Source: Cytospora piceicola | Lineage: Eukaryota > Ascomycota > Sordariomycetes > Diaporthales > Cytosporaceae | Length of the DNA: 64,000 nt | Direction: 5' to 3' | Assembly (NCBI GenBank): GCA_023375675.1 | Contig: JALQBC010000024.1 | Location: 496,001 to 560,000 of the forward strand | In this document: positions 1 to 10,810 of the stretch, one piece after another | How the letters are laid out: every line of letters begins with the position of its first letter | Position numbering within the stretch: the first letter of the stretch is position 1 | Made by a program: the position numbers and the translations under genes | Notes under the pieces: generated by a model | Seen by the model: only the letters and a program-made list of their open reading frames with translations | The model's database searches: none | What the model was told of the DNA's origin: nothing

Positions 1-984
1 ATTGGAAAGCATGTTGGGTTTGGCGTGAGACTTGAAGATCCCATCTTGGTTACTGAGAACGGTGGCGTGCCGGTGACTGGTCGGCGGGCACAATCTCCTT
101 ACGACCCTTGAATGGAAGACAATGACGCTGGTTACGGTTTGTTGAGCAGTGTTGTGTTCTCAATGTACCTACCTCTGCTCTAACTATATATAACAAATAT
201 CTTTAACAGTGGTGTCTAGGTCGCAACTCCTAACCCAACAGCTCTAGCAATGTCGGGATAAATGGTAGGGAATAGGCATAATCAATACCTTGTATATATA
301 GTACAGAGTATAATAATTAGAAACAAGCGAATCGTAATACATACAGCTAATCCGAACTACAGGTTACAAGGCTGAACTCTGCAAGGCTGTAGGTGGTAAT
401 TACTGGTGGTAACTACTGGTTCTTCTAGAGCAACAAGTCAAACATTGCACGACCGTTCTTGTTCTTCCAAAATATATAATATTCGCGTTGCTGTGTCACA
501 ATCCGCGTCCAAAATATCAAATTTGCACCAGTCCCTGACATACTCTTACAAAGCCCATACATCACAACTTGCTTTGAGGAGGTTGAAGTAGGCCGCCTAG
601 GTAGCAGTGGATAACACGATTCGAATAACCCTGGAACATATTCCTCAGAACATAACGCCGGGCATACTCCTATCAGCAGCAGCCATACTTGCAACAGTGC
701 AGGTTCAATGAGACATGGAACATTATGATCCTAGTGCATCAAAGCACGTCCGTCTCCTTATCAGGTAGTGGGGGCACTCCACTCTGCCGTACCTCCCCTG
801 TTGAAGCTTGGTTGAAACCGTTCACGACCATCTCAATCACCCATAGGGCCGGCTGCTAGAGACAACACCAAATAATTCCGTCCACCGCTGCTAAAAACAG
901 ACATTGAAGCCACCAGCCGGTAGTGGAAGGTGCCTAGCTCCCAGACGAAGTATTCAAGTCCGACCCCAAGATTGGCCAGTTTTT
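1..984. other. intergenic, no gene seen
   Basis: This is the 3' flank of the ssr4 gene. It is AT-richer than the coding parts (runs of TATATA around 185-195 and 290-300). Short frames on both strands lack codon bias and recognisable motifs, so no gene is called. Confidence 0.5.
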
Positions 985-3178
985 CTAAACAGTGCCATCT
1001 GTCGGCGTGTTCCCGTCAGAGTCCCGGTTCTCCTCAGCCCCGTACATGGCCTCTCCAAAGGCCGAATCTTCCATGCCTATGTCACCAAAGTCGCCAGAAG
1101 TAATGTCCGCAACCTGTTGGTCGAGAGCCTCACCAGCGGTGTTCATGTCCCCAAGGGAGCCAGAGTCATTGTCACTGGGCTTGCTTTCGGGAACAGGAGC
1201 TTGTGTCGACTCTGTGGGAGGTACGGCATTGGCGGATGCACTAGGCGAAACACCGCCCTTGGGGACAACGACCCAGTCACCACTTTCAGTGCCTTGGTCT
1301 GGAGCTATGTTCTTATCCTTTGCTTGATCCGTGTCTTGCATAACGACATCTTCTGGGGCACTCTCTTGAGATGGAGCTGGTCCGGCTTGGAGTTGTGAAG
1401 AAACAAGATGGGCTGGTGTTGATGTAGACAAATGACCCTGGGGCGTCAGAGTGGATGACAATCCACTTTGCACCTGATCCATCAAGCCCGCAGTGCCGCT
1501 CATGTCAACATCGGCTTCGCCAGTTACGACGCCACCTTTCTGGGAGCCTGCTTGTGATGGTTGTCTGGACAGCTGGCCCGGCGCGCCACTAGTAGCAGCA
1601 GGAGGTGCGGCCGGAGGCATGGGAAGAGTTTCAGGCTCTGGTACTGGCTCCTGGTATCCACCATCTTGAATACGCTTAACGTCGCTTACGACAGCGATAT
1701 GTCGACCAAGGGCCGACTCAACTTCTGCGACAATGTCGGCGACCTTTCTGTGCTGGTTGCCGTTCCATCTGCTGGCGATGTCCTCGTCGTCTTCTTCTCT
1801 TCCTTCAAGACGCCAGATTTCTGGACCCGTTTCATCAACGGCGACGCGCAGTTCTTTCTCAGAGCGGTTCAAAACTGAGTTGGACTTGAATTTATCCATC
1901 ATCCTCTCGTGTTGAGCCTTCATTCGCTCCATCTCGGCCTTGTCATTCTCAATCTTGTCTGAGACCCTCTGTCTGAACTCGTCAGCCAACTTAGGATCCA
2001 GATGACCAACTACTGGCTTCGTTGGCGGCTTCTTGTGCGCATCAACACCTGACGGCTCGTAGATTCCTCGTGTAAGAGATGAGAGGTCTCCCTGCAAGCC
2101 GAGACCAAGATCCGCAGGGGTAATCTGGCCTATCCTGTATGCAGACCCTAGAATCTCCTCCATCCATTCGTGATTGCGTGTGTACCTGGCCATGCTGATG
2201 TCGCGCGGAGTCATGCGGTCAAAGATATCGCCCTGGTAAGTGTCGTCTTCGTCATCAAAGGGAACGAAGTGAGAAGCCCCTATCAGCTGCTGTTGGGCAG
2301 CGTGGGCAGCGGCGGTCCTAGCACGCTTGTTTGGTACGGGCGGCTGGGGAGGATAGGCCATTGGCTGTGGAATTGTGCGGGCGTGAGGTGGTTGAGCCAT
2401 CATTGGGTGGCCTCTACCCTCGCGTGGCGGGCTGATGGTTGGCCAGTTGAGTCGATCGGCAAGCATGAATTCCTTGCGATTAATTTGTCCTCCCCTTTGT
2501 AGCTGCATTCGAGACTGCAGGATGCCCTGCGTACGAGGGTCGACAGGAATCATGTTGGCGGGCATGCGATCTTGCGGCTCGTTGGGCCCGTAGTGAACAA
2601 TCCACAAGCTGGGATCAACCTGTGGCGCGCCATGCATGGGTTGCTTAGGAACCAAGCGAAAACGCTGTCTCGAGTGCGCTGCAAATTGCTCTCCTTGACG
2701 ATAACCTGCCCTCTGGAAAAACATCTCCAGCACCTAGAAGAATCAGTCAGCTTGGTCGGTGGGGCTTGTTGGTCGGGACGAAGCTGCACTGACCAGACCG
2801 TTGCCTACGTCCTGCTGATAATACGCCTCAGGCGCGGCCCAGATGTAGCCGTCCGTTGCGAAGTTCGTGTCCATTCGTTGTAAAGGCTGCCATGTTAGCA
2901 TGATGGACCCGTCGGCAGGAGCATCCAGATAGGTCCAGAAGAATGGCGCCGTGTCGCGCGCAATCTTGGGGGCATTCATCAGCCACTTGGTAACATCTTG
3001 CGGGGAAACATTGGCCATCGAGGCATATCGAAAGGTATTAATGAGGTGTAGATGAGGGATCTGTGTGGTAGGAACCCCATGTCAGCAGTGCGCCTCCAGT
3101 TGCGGTTTTGCGGAGAGACTAGATTCCAGAGCGCAAACTGACCATCCTCTCGTGGATATTCTGACTTGGGTCCGCCAT
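985..3178 (-). CDS. ssr4: SWI/SNF and RSC chromatin-remodelling complex subunit Ssr4
   Basis: Three exons: 3143-3178, 2794-3060, 985-2733 (683 aa). The first intron (82 nt) and second intron (60 nt) both have GTCAGT donors; joining keeps the frame and gives a start MADPSQNIHERM, as expected for this family. The N-terminal ~200 residues match the fungal Ssr4/DUF1750 domain: TWQPLQRMDTNFATDGYIW, then SLWIVHYGP and IPVDP, and the later acidic block ending in TPADLGLGLQGDLSSLTRGIY. The C-terminal half is low-complexity, rich in Pro, Ser, Gln and acidic residues, and is probably disordered. In fission yeast Ssr4 is a nuclear subunit shared by SWI/SNF and RSC remodellers; it has no enzymatic activity of its own. 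The family call rests on the conserved N-terminal block; the exact role here is inferred from the family. Confidence 0.9.
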
Positions 3179-3957
3179 GTTGGCTGTGGTCCCAGAGGGA
3201 AGCTATAAGCGTCCAATGCAAATGCAATCCGGTATCCTTTATCCAGTAACTAATAAATGATATTGATGATGCGCCGTGGTGATGTTGTGGCTTCACAATT
3301 GCAGATGGCGCATGTGGATGAGGCTCCCTTGCGTGTCGTTCGCGACGGATGACAGCTGAACAGTCGTTGATCGCGCCTCGAAAGACGAGAAGCAATGCGC
3401 GTGCCGTTGGACCAAAAAATCACGGCCTGCAATATTATGTAAGCAGCACCAGCCACTCAGAGGTAACCAACCCAGGTACGTACAGATTACCTACCTACTC
3501 CGTGCTGCCTCAATTAGACAAATAGGAAGATTGAAAATAACACTGATTAGACAGACGATGGAATTACACGCGCTTTATACAGCTGGGAACACTTAGGTTG
3601 TGGGAGTTAATGCCTTGTACTAGGGCAAAGCTCGGCATCAACCGTTTACTTCACAAGCTACAAGTTCTGTGCGTTGCATCATACCTACTTGTACTTAAGT
3701 AGCCGACTCTTATAGTATATGTACATAGAGTTGAATGGAGGTTGGACAGCCATAGATGGATTTCACCGGAGTCTACTGAGCTGATTGGTATTGGTTCACA
3801 AAGCATTGGTAAAAGGAACTTGCAAGTTGGTTGGTAGTAACTTTGTATATTCATTCATTCTTTATTACCCGAGCCAGCTTCGTGTCGTATCCTCTCATTT
3901 CAGCCTGGAACGGATGGATCGATCTAGCAGCATCTTATCTAACAGGCTACAATCAAT
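3179..3957. other. intergenic between ssr4 promoter and gnd 3' end
   Basis: About 780 bp separating two minus-strand genes. It must hold the ssr4 promoter and the 6-phosphogluconate dehydrogenase 3' UTR. No conserved frame or RNA gene was recognised. Confidence 0.5.
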
Positions 3958-5865
3958 TTATGCCTGGTAGGTAGAGGCAGAAACGTTTCCACCACGACCG
4001 GTCCAGTTGACGTGGACATTCTGGCCCTCAGGGTACTTGGCGCTGGCATGCTCGGGCTTGATCTTGAAGGTGTGAGCACCGAAGTAGTCACGCTGGGCCT
4101 GCAGGAGGTTGGCAGGCAGGTCCTTGGTTCGGTATCCGTCGAACCATGACAGGGCAGTAGAGAAACAAGGGGTTGGGATTCCGAGGGAGGCAGTCTGGGC
4201 AATAACCTCTCTCCAGCCGGGCTGGGCGGTGTGGATGGCCTTGTTGAAGAAGTCGTCGAACAGAAGGTTCCTGAGGTCAGGGTTGTTGCGGTATGCGCTG
4301 GTGATGTCCTTCAGGAAGACGGATCGGATAATGCAGCCACCACGCCACATGAGGGCAATGGAGGGCTTGTTCAGCTTCCAGCCGTACTCCTTAGCAGCCT
4401 CCTGCATCAGCATGAAGCCCTGGGCGTACGAGATGATCTTGGAGGCGTAAAGAGCCTGCTCAAGGTCGGCAAGGAACTGCTCGCGGTCTCCCTCGAACTT
4501 GGTCTTGCGGCCAACGAACTGCAGCTTGGTGGAAGCCTCAGTACGCTCGTCCTTGATGGAAGACAAGCAACGTGCGAGCACGGACTCGGCAATAAGGGTG
4601 ACGGGCATGCCCAGGTCCAGGGCGTTGATGGCAGTCCACTTGCCAGTTCCCTTCTGGCCGGCGGCGTCGAGGATCTTCTCGACGAGAGGGGTGCCATCAT
4701 CGTCGTTGAAGTACATGATGTCGCGGGTAATCTCGATCAGGAACGAGTCCAGAACACCGGTGTTCCACTTGGCGAAGACATCACCCATCTCCTTGTTGGT
4801 CATACCGAGACCACGCTTCATGATATCGTAGGCCTGCATAGCAATGGTTAGCTCGTGTTCGTGCTCCCGCAGATGCTTCCAGGGAAGTTGCCTACCTCAG
4901 AAATGAGCTGCATGTCACCGTACTCAATACCGTTGTGCACCATCTTGACGTAGTGACCAGCACCCTCGTCACCGACCCAGTCGCAGCAGGCCTCGCCCTC
5001 GCTCTTGGCGGAGATGCTCTGGAAGATCTCCTTGAGGGGAGCCCATGCCTTCTCGTCACCACCAGGCATCAGGGAAGGACCGTAACGGGCACCCTCCTCA
5101 CCTCCAGAGACACCGGAGCCGACGAAGTGGAGACCCTTGCTGCTCAGGTATTGAGTCCTGCGGTTGGAGTCGGGGAAGTGAGAGTTTCCACCGTCAATGA
5201 TGATGTCTCCGGCGTCAAGCAGGGGCAGGAGGGTCTCAATCCAGTCGTCGACAGCCTTGCCGGCCTGGACAAGGAGCATCACACGGCGGGGGCTCTTGAG
5301 CTTGGAGATGAACTCCTCGTTGTTCTTGGCACCAACGATAGACTTGCCCTTGGCCTCGTTCTCAAGGAAGTGGTCGACCTTGGAAACGGTTCGGTTGTAA
5401 GCGCAAACGGTGTATCCGTGGTCAGCCATGTTCAGGATAATGTTCTGACCCCTATAAGGATTGTTAGCGACCAGGCGCCTGAGGGGGAGCGCACTTGGCA
5501 GAGGTCGGGAGAAGACTTACATGACGGCCAGGCCGATGAGGCCGATGTCAGCACTTTGGAAATCATTATGGTCAGCATTGGTTCGTCCTGGGTTGATGAC
5601 CCCGCTAGCAATATTGGCTAGCCGAGCGCTGGAAGAAGCACTCAGCCTCGAGAACCAGGGGATATGGTTGGAATATTGTGCATTGAGCAGATAGTCCAGA
5701 GCAGCGTTTGCAGTTCTGTTCTGTGCCCCAGCAGACTTGCGATGTCTCAAATGTCTCGATGGAAGAGAAATAGAGGGGTTTCGCTGCTGTGGCTGCGAAA
5801 TGGCTCATCGGAGGGGTATAAGGTGGGGTAGAGAACCAGACTCAAACTCACACTGCGCCAGACAT
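3958..5865 (-). CDS. gnd1: 6-phosphogluconate dehydrogenase, decarboxylating
   Basis: Four exons: 5852-5865 (14 nt), 5521-5553 (33 nt), 4896-5451, 3958-4833; product 492 aa, the usual length for this enzyme. It oxidises 6-phosphogluconate to ribulose 5-phosphate plus CO2 with NADP+ in the cytosolic pentose phosphate pathway. Visible features: Rossmann start ADIGLIGLAVMGQN, NRT phosphate-contact motif, IIIDGGNS, the substrate loop GSGVSGGEEGAR, HYVKMVHNGIEYGDMQLI with the catalytic Lys, and the C-terminal SALSWFDGYR/QAQRDYFGAHT blocks. The first two coding exons are tiny: exon 1 encodes only MSGA plus two bases of a Val codon and is followed by a 298-nt intron, so a simple gene finder could miss the true start. 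Frames on the opposite strand are shadows of the strong codon bias. Confidence 0.96.
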
Positions 5866-7833
5866 AGTGACGGCGTAAAGGTTATACGGAGGGGTGTGTT
5901 GGGGTGATAGAGGAGTGACTCTCTAGATGGCTGCTTTCAGTAGTTGATCTCGAAGTTTAAATCGAGAATGAGAAAGGCGAGGTTGAGAATGGAGAGTGAA
6001 GGGGAGAAATTTTTGGGAGCCAAGTTGTTTTCGACTCGGGAAAGCTGGATAGATGTCGTCGTAGCAGAGAGTTAAAGTGGGCGGCGGGGCTTACTCAGAA
6101 ACATAGAAACCCCGATCAACACAAGGTACGGAATACACACAGCAGGGCAGGCTACCTAGTAGATACTACAGCAGATTGATTACGGAAGCAATCTCTTCTA
6201 TTTTTTTCTTTTTCTTTATTTCCCTCACCCCGTCCCTCTCTATCACTAGTTTGTTATTTATGGATGAGTTACTTTGTATATACAGTAGATATAGTTGACT
6301 TCGACCTTTTGGTTGAACAGTTGACTGACATTGCTCAAATTGGTGACCAGCGAGGAGCATTCGATAATACCTAGGCAGTACAAGTATACGAATATACAAA
6401 TATATGCTCTCGCTCTCTCCGGTCCTTTTCCACCGGTAGGTACCTCCCGAAACCCTACTTGTCGTTTGGGCAATACGTACATACATGGATCCGCAACACT
6501 TGCGGCACTTGTTGCGGTTCAGGGCTGTCTTGTCGGAACTTGTCAGACATGATGCGGCATAATGGGAGACGGTGTCCACACTACCCGCGTTTCGTGGCCC
6601 AGAATGCCCAGGTGGCAGTGGTGGTACATAGAAGGGGGATGGGCAACTCAAAATTCCACACTCCGTCGTCCGCCCTGCTGCCCCTGACGTTCTCCCAGAA
6701 TGTCTTTTTTCATCAGGAGGAATGGATCATTCTTTGCACAGCCTTATGTCATGACACTCGCAACCGTCCTTCCACGGAGTCAGGCGCCCGCTTTAGTGCC
6801 TGGCCAGTTCCTCAGACTCTTCACATTTTAGCCCAGCTTGAAGGGGCGAGGGCCCTGGAGGGGTACCTTGGCGGTCAATATTCTACCCAGGCCTTTTGCT
6901 TTCTCATCAAATCGAATCGGATCTCTGTCACATTATTAATGACGAAATAACCCTGTAGTCCAAAGCACATGAGCGAAATCGCTCTTTACAGCTCCGGGAT
7001 ACGGAGGACGGGGTTCCTTCACCCCCACGCTGGTTTAGCAGCCTGGCCCTGCTGACTGGCTGACTGACAAGGTGCGGCGATTGTTTGCAACGGGGCAAAT
7101 GGCGGGAGTGGAAACACTCAATGGTTGAAAGTGGGATGTGGATTGCCCCACCGAGACATACGTCATAGGCCAGGAACTGTTCTGGAGAAGGCCCATCCCG
7201 CAACATTGATTGTTGACCGGGAGGCCGGACAGGCCGGGGCGTGAACCTCGGACTACACGTACTATGGTGGATATGTACTTAGGTATACACTACAAGACAG
7301 GCCGGCAGGCAAGGGCGAGTTCCAAGCACATAAAGTCGTGAGATAGAGTCAAGCCAGCTTTATCAAACAAGATGGGAACGCTAGATAATGATCAAATAAC
7401 CTCACAACAAGTTAAGTAGCTGGGGTTTTCACCTCAAAAGTTCAAGTGATCCAGGTGTCTTGGGGGATTTGATGATGGCGGGGCTGCCGAGGCCTAGCCT
7501 TTTCTCTCCTGGTTGGCTGTAGCGCAACGTGGCTGAATTACGCCACGATTCGAGAAAGCCAGGTGCTTGGTCGCGATTAATTGAGGCTGAATGAAGTCCA
7601 AATCGTCAACATTGACATTTGCAGCAGGCAACGCTTTCTTCTATCAAGTGACGGACCAACTCGCGTCAAACCACCATCTCGTCGCAACCCAAGAGACACC
7701 ATCGAGAATCCACAGATATTAATCACACGCAGGAGATTTCGAGTAAATTTCTTTCACGATCGTAGACTGAGCTCAACAGGTACGTGACAACGAAGCCTGA
7801 AAGTTTGTCCAAACAAAAGGCATCAAATTCATC
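5866..7833. other. divergent promoter region, no gene seen
   Basis: About 2 kb between the start codons of gnd (minus) and the RBM42-like gene (plus). It contains the regulatory DNA of both. There is an A/T-rich tract near 6195-6215 (CTATTTTTTTCTTTTTC). Frames here are short and unlike any family I know. Confidence 0.5.
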
Positions 7834-9006
7834 ATGTCCTATCCGGGGCCTCCAGGTGTCTCGAGCAACGCCTCGCACGCGTCCCTTCCTCCTCGACCGC
7901 CTGCATCCAACACCGGTGGCGGATTCAGGTCGTCCTTCTCTCCCGCTACGAGCGCTGCTCCGACCTATCCAGCAAGCGCACCATACTCCAGTGCCCCGAC
8001 CTACAACCCGCCGCCTGCCGCAGCACCTCATTATGGCGCGGCTCCCTCCACCTACTCATACCCCCAGGCGCCTCCTGCAGCCGTAGGCGCGGGTCGCGGG
8101 GGATATGGGCAAGCAGCGACCTCCTATAACTACCCTACGAGCTATTCACAACAACCTTCCTACTACGGCGCAGCCGCTACTACGGCATCTTACTCGACGC
8201 CGCCGCAGATTCGCAACCCCTTCCCACAGCCAGGCGCCGCTCCCCAGCCGCAGGCGGCGTCGCAGAACCCGTTCGACCGTAGCGACCCCAATTATGACCC
8301 GGAGATGGCCGCGCAGATTGCGCAATGGCAAAGCGCCTACCTGCCAAAGGAGGGCGGGGATGCCGCCGCGACCACTGTCCCCAAGGCAACCGGCGGCAAA
8401 CCTGGAACGGTGGCCGGGCCTACGTTCAACGCAGAGGCTGCCGCCAAGGCAGCCCAGGAAGTTGCCGACAACAACGGAGGCGACAAGAAGAAGACGGTGT
8501 ACCGCGAAGGTGGTGGCAAGAAATGGGCCGACGAATCACTGCTGGAGTGGGATCCGTCGCACCTGCGGCTGTTCGTCGGTAACCTCGCTGGCGAGACAAC
8601 CGACGAGTCCCTGCTGAAGGCTTTTGCGCGATGGCAGTCGGTACAGAAGGCGAAGGTGGTACGAGACAAGCGCACGAACAAGTCCAAGGGCTACGGGTTT
8701 GTGAGCTTCAGCGACTCAGACGATTTCTTCCAGGCGGCCAAGGAGATGAACGGCAAGTACATCCAGAGCCACCCGGTTGTGGTGCGCAAGAGTACGACCG
8801 AGATCAAGCCTGCGGCGACCAAAGACAAGAACAAGGGCAGATATCAGAAGAAGGGAGGTAACAAGGGAGGCAACAAGGGAGGCAATGGCGGTGGCAGCGG
8901 CGTGGGCAAGGGCGACGGTGGATATTCGCCGGCCTTGGGACCTGCTGGTGGAGGCATCGTGAAGCCTGGCCAGAAGAACAAGAGCGGTGTCAAGTTCTTG
9001 GGCTGA
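7834..9006 (+). CDS. RBM42-like RNA-binding protein, single RRM
   Basis: Single exon, 390 aa. The N-terminal ~150 residues are Pro/Ala/Tyr/Gln-rich low complexity. Residues ~195-240 contain the family-typical lead-in (KTVYREGGGKKWADESLLEWDP split in the text by a KK step) that precedes an RRM at ~243-322 with RNP2 LFVGNL and RNP1 KGYGFVSF. The short tail is Lys/Gly-rich (repeated GGNKGG) and ends KSGVKFLG. The combination of a WD-S-LLEWDP segment directly before one RRM is typical of RBM42 and its fungal and plant relatives, which bind RNA and associate with hnRNP K and the tri-snRNP in other organisms. The role in this fungus is inferred. A DNA transposon starts only 190 bp after the stop codon. 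Confidence 0.88.
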   Translation: MSYPGPPGVSSNASHASLPPRPPASNTGGGFRSSFSPATSAAPTYPASAPYSSAPTYNPPPAAAPHYGAAPSTYSYPQAPPAAVGAGRGGYGQAATSYNYPTSYSQQPSYYGAAATTASYSTPPQIRNPFPQPGAAPQPQAASQNPFDRSDPNYDPEMAAQIAQWQSAYLPKEGGDAAATTVPKATGGKPGTVAGPTFNAEAAAKAAQEVADNNGGDKKKTVYREGGGKKWADESLLEWDPSHLRLFVGNLAGETTDESLLKAFARWQSVQKAKVVRDKRTNKSKGYGFVSFSDSDDFFQAAKEMNGKYIQSHPVVVRKSTTEIKPAATKDKNKGRYQKKGGNKGGNKGGNGGGSGVGKGDGGYSPALGPAGGGIVKPGQKNKSGVKFLG

Positions 9007-9195
9007 AATCGCCCGGCTGGCTGTCGAGGAGACATCTCTAACGGTGCTCCTACGGTTGGTGCCATGTTCTTCTGTTCATACCTTGTGATAATGGAGCGGA
9101 AGATATCCACAGGCATCGATACTATTACCGATAGGGGACGGGCGGGGCTGAGGGTATCAAGGTGTTTCAAGGTACCCCAGTAATGCCGATGGGGC

Positions 9196-9226
9196 CAGAC
9201 GGGCAAATTTAGAAAACCCACAACCT
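9196..9226 (+). repeat. left terminal inverted repeat
   Basis: 31 bp, exact reverse complement of 10775-10805. Begins CAGACGGG. Confidence 0.95.
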
Positions 9227-9301
9227 CGGCATGTCCCAACCAAAATCACAACCACAACCAAATGTCATTTTGTATGGCATCCCAGTACTAAATTACATGA
9301 C

Positions 9302-10618
9302 CTATCGGTTGATTCGCCTTCCGTTAACATTTTTAATATCAATCCAGCGCTGTGGCATATCATCATATACCCTCGCGATTGCCTCAGTTTTAACCCTGGC
9401 CCAGCCCTCTTCGGCTAGGTCCCTGACCTCTTTGATTGTCGCATGCCCGTACCTTTTTATATAGTTTTTGACGACAAGTAAAGAGGCACGGTCTTCAATA
9501 GGGTTTGTTTCTGGGCATTTAGGTGCGTTAATTAAGGCTGTATAGCCATTTTCACGCTTCCAGTCACATGAAGCCTTACTAGTATGGCTGCCATCGCCGT
9601 CCTCCCATAGTACAAAATCTCGAGATCCGTAGTGTTTCTCGATGTCCTTAAAGACACGTTTATATACAGCAATATACGTAGCGCTGTCCATCTTGCCATT
9701 GTTGTTCGAAGCCACCTCGTACCAGTAGAGAGGGCTTTTGTAACCAGGCCCGATAACGGCCACGCAGTGGATAAGATTTTGGTCTACCTTGGCTAGCTTT
9801 TCGAAGTGTTTGCTACGTCTCCTTTTCCGAGGTTTGTATATGCCGTCTGCAGTAATCACGGGAAGGTTGAAGTCTTCTTCACGGCTTTTGAGCAGCTTCC
9901 GTTATGCCTGGTTTTTCACAGTCTATGAAGCGAGTTTGTGACGTGGCTTCCTTTTAATCAACCCTCTGAATTCTCCCTGCAAACTAAAGTGCCATTCGTC
10001 AGCGCAGTAAGCTTGTCCTCGCCAGACAGGATCAAACCACCAACCGCCTTCGATCTCGCGTGTAGCCCGTCGGGCACGTTGTTGTTATACAGAGGGACTG
10101 TCCGCCGTCTTAAGAACTTCCATACGGGAATGCCACCCAATCTTTCTCATCTCTTTAGCAATTATCTCTTCGTGGATACCCTCAACGTTAAGGCTAGCGT
10201 CGGTGGCGATGTCACGCCATGGCTGGCGGGATTCTTCGTACATACACTCGTCACCACGTCGGTTTAGACCTTCGAGGTAATCGTCAACTATTCGAGCTTT
10301 GTCAGGCCTAAATTTGATGGGCCGGTAACGAGGTTCTTGATATCGAAGGTCGTTATGTAAAGTACGTGCGTCAGGGTCGCTTCCGAGGGTACCGAGGTCG
10401 AGATTAAGGAGGGGCGGCATAGGTTCATAGTCAAGGCGACACTGAATAATAAGGCTTCCTTGGTACCTAGATACGCCAAAATATTCGTAGACCTGTTGCT
10501 TTGTGACTTTGCCTGTCCCTTAGCCGAGGAGATCAAAGTAGTCGAGAAACTGGCAGACCTCACGGACCTTGGCCCGCTTTAGTGTATCGAAGTGTTTTTG
10601 GTCTCGCTTTGGGCCCAT
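9302..10618 (-). pseudogene. DD34E transposase pseudogene with four in-frame stops
   Basis: One continuous minus-strand frame of 439 codons from ATG at 10616-10618 (MGPKRDQKHF) to the stop at 9302, interrupted by four internal stops: TAA after LLG (near 10520), TAA after DSPSV (near 10085), TAG after HKLAS and TAA after VKNQA (both around 9905-9930). There is no frameshift. The catalytic core looks intact: ADEWHF (first Asp), LWEDGDGSHTS (second Asp) and PETNPIE (Glu), with 34 residues between the second Asp and the Glu, which is the DD34E spacing of the Tc1/mariner/IS630 group. All four stops can be made from CAA or CAG by a single C-to-T at CpA. The copy cannot make full-length transposase. 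Confidence 0.88.
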
Positions 10619-10774
10619 TGTGAAGACGATTAGGGTAAAGTAATTAGTATGGTTCGAATCGTCGTTTGAATCTAATGATAATGATGAAAAGAAATAATAG
10701 CACACGTTATGTGGTTGTTGAATAAATGAAGGTTGAAGATTGAAGGTTTTGGTGTGGTTGGTGTGGTTAGGTGT

Positions 10775-10805
10775 AGGTTGTGGGTTTTCTAAATTTGCCC
10801 GTCTG
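10775..10805 (-). repeat. right terminal inverted repeat
   Basis: 31 bp, exact reverse complement of 9196-9226; followed at once by the GGGGC duplication. Confidence 0.95.
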
Positions 10806-10810
10806 GGGGC

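Larger units (their letters stand above)
9191..10810. mobile_element. Class II DNA transposon with 31-bp perfect TIRs and GGGGC target duplication
   Basis: Element 9196-10805 (1610 bp). The ends are perfect inverted repeats (left 9196-9226 beginning CAGACGGGCAAATTT, right 10775-10805). It is flanked by an exact 5-bp direct repeat GGGGC at 9191-9195 and 10806-10810, read as the target-site duplication. It carries one transposase pseudogene on the minus strand that fills most of the interior. Just inside both TIRs are runs built on AACCA/CCACAACC, possible subterminal transposase-binding sites. Insertion lies in the 3' flank of the RBM42-like gene. The perfect TIRs suggest recent movement; the transposase stops suggest later inactivation. 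Confidence 0.92.

Noticed and set aside
904..1398. 164-codon plus-strand frame
   Set aside because: Antisense to the disordered C-terminal half of ssr4; no motif.
4231..4851. 206-codon plus-strand frame
   Set aside because: Antisense shadow of the strongly biased 6-phosphogluconate dehydrogenase gene.
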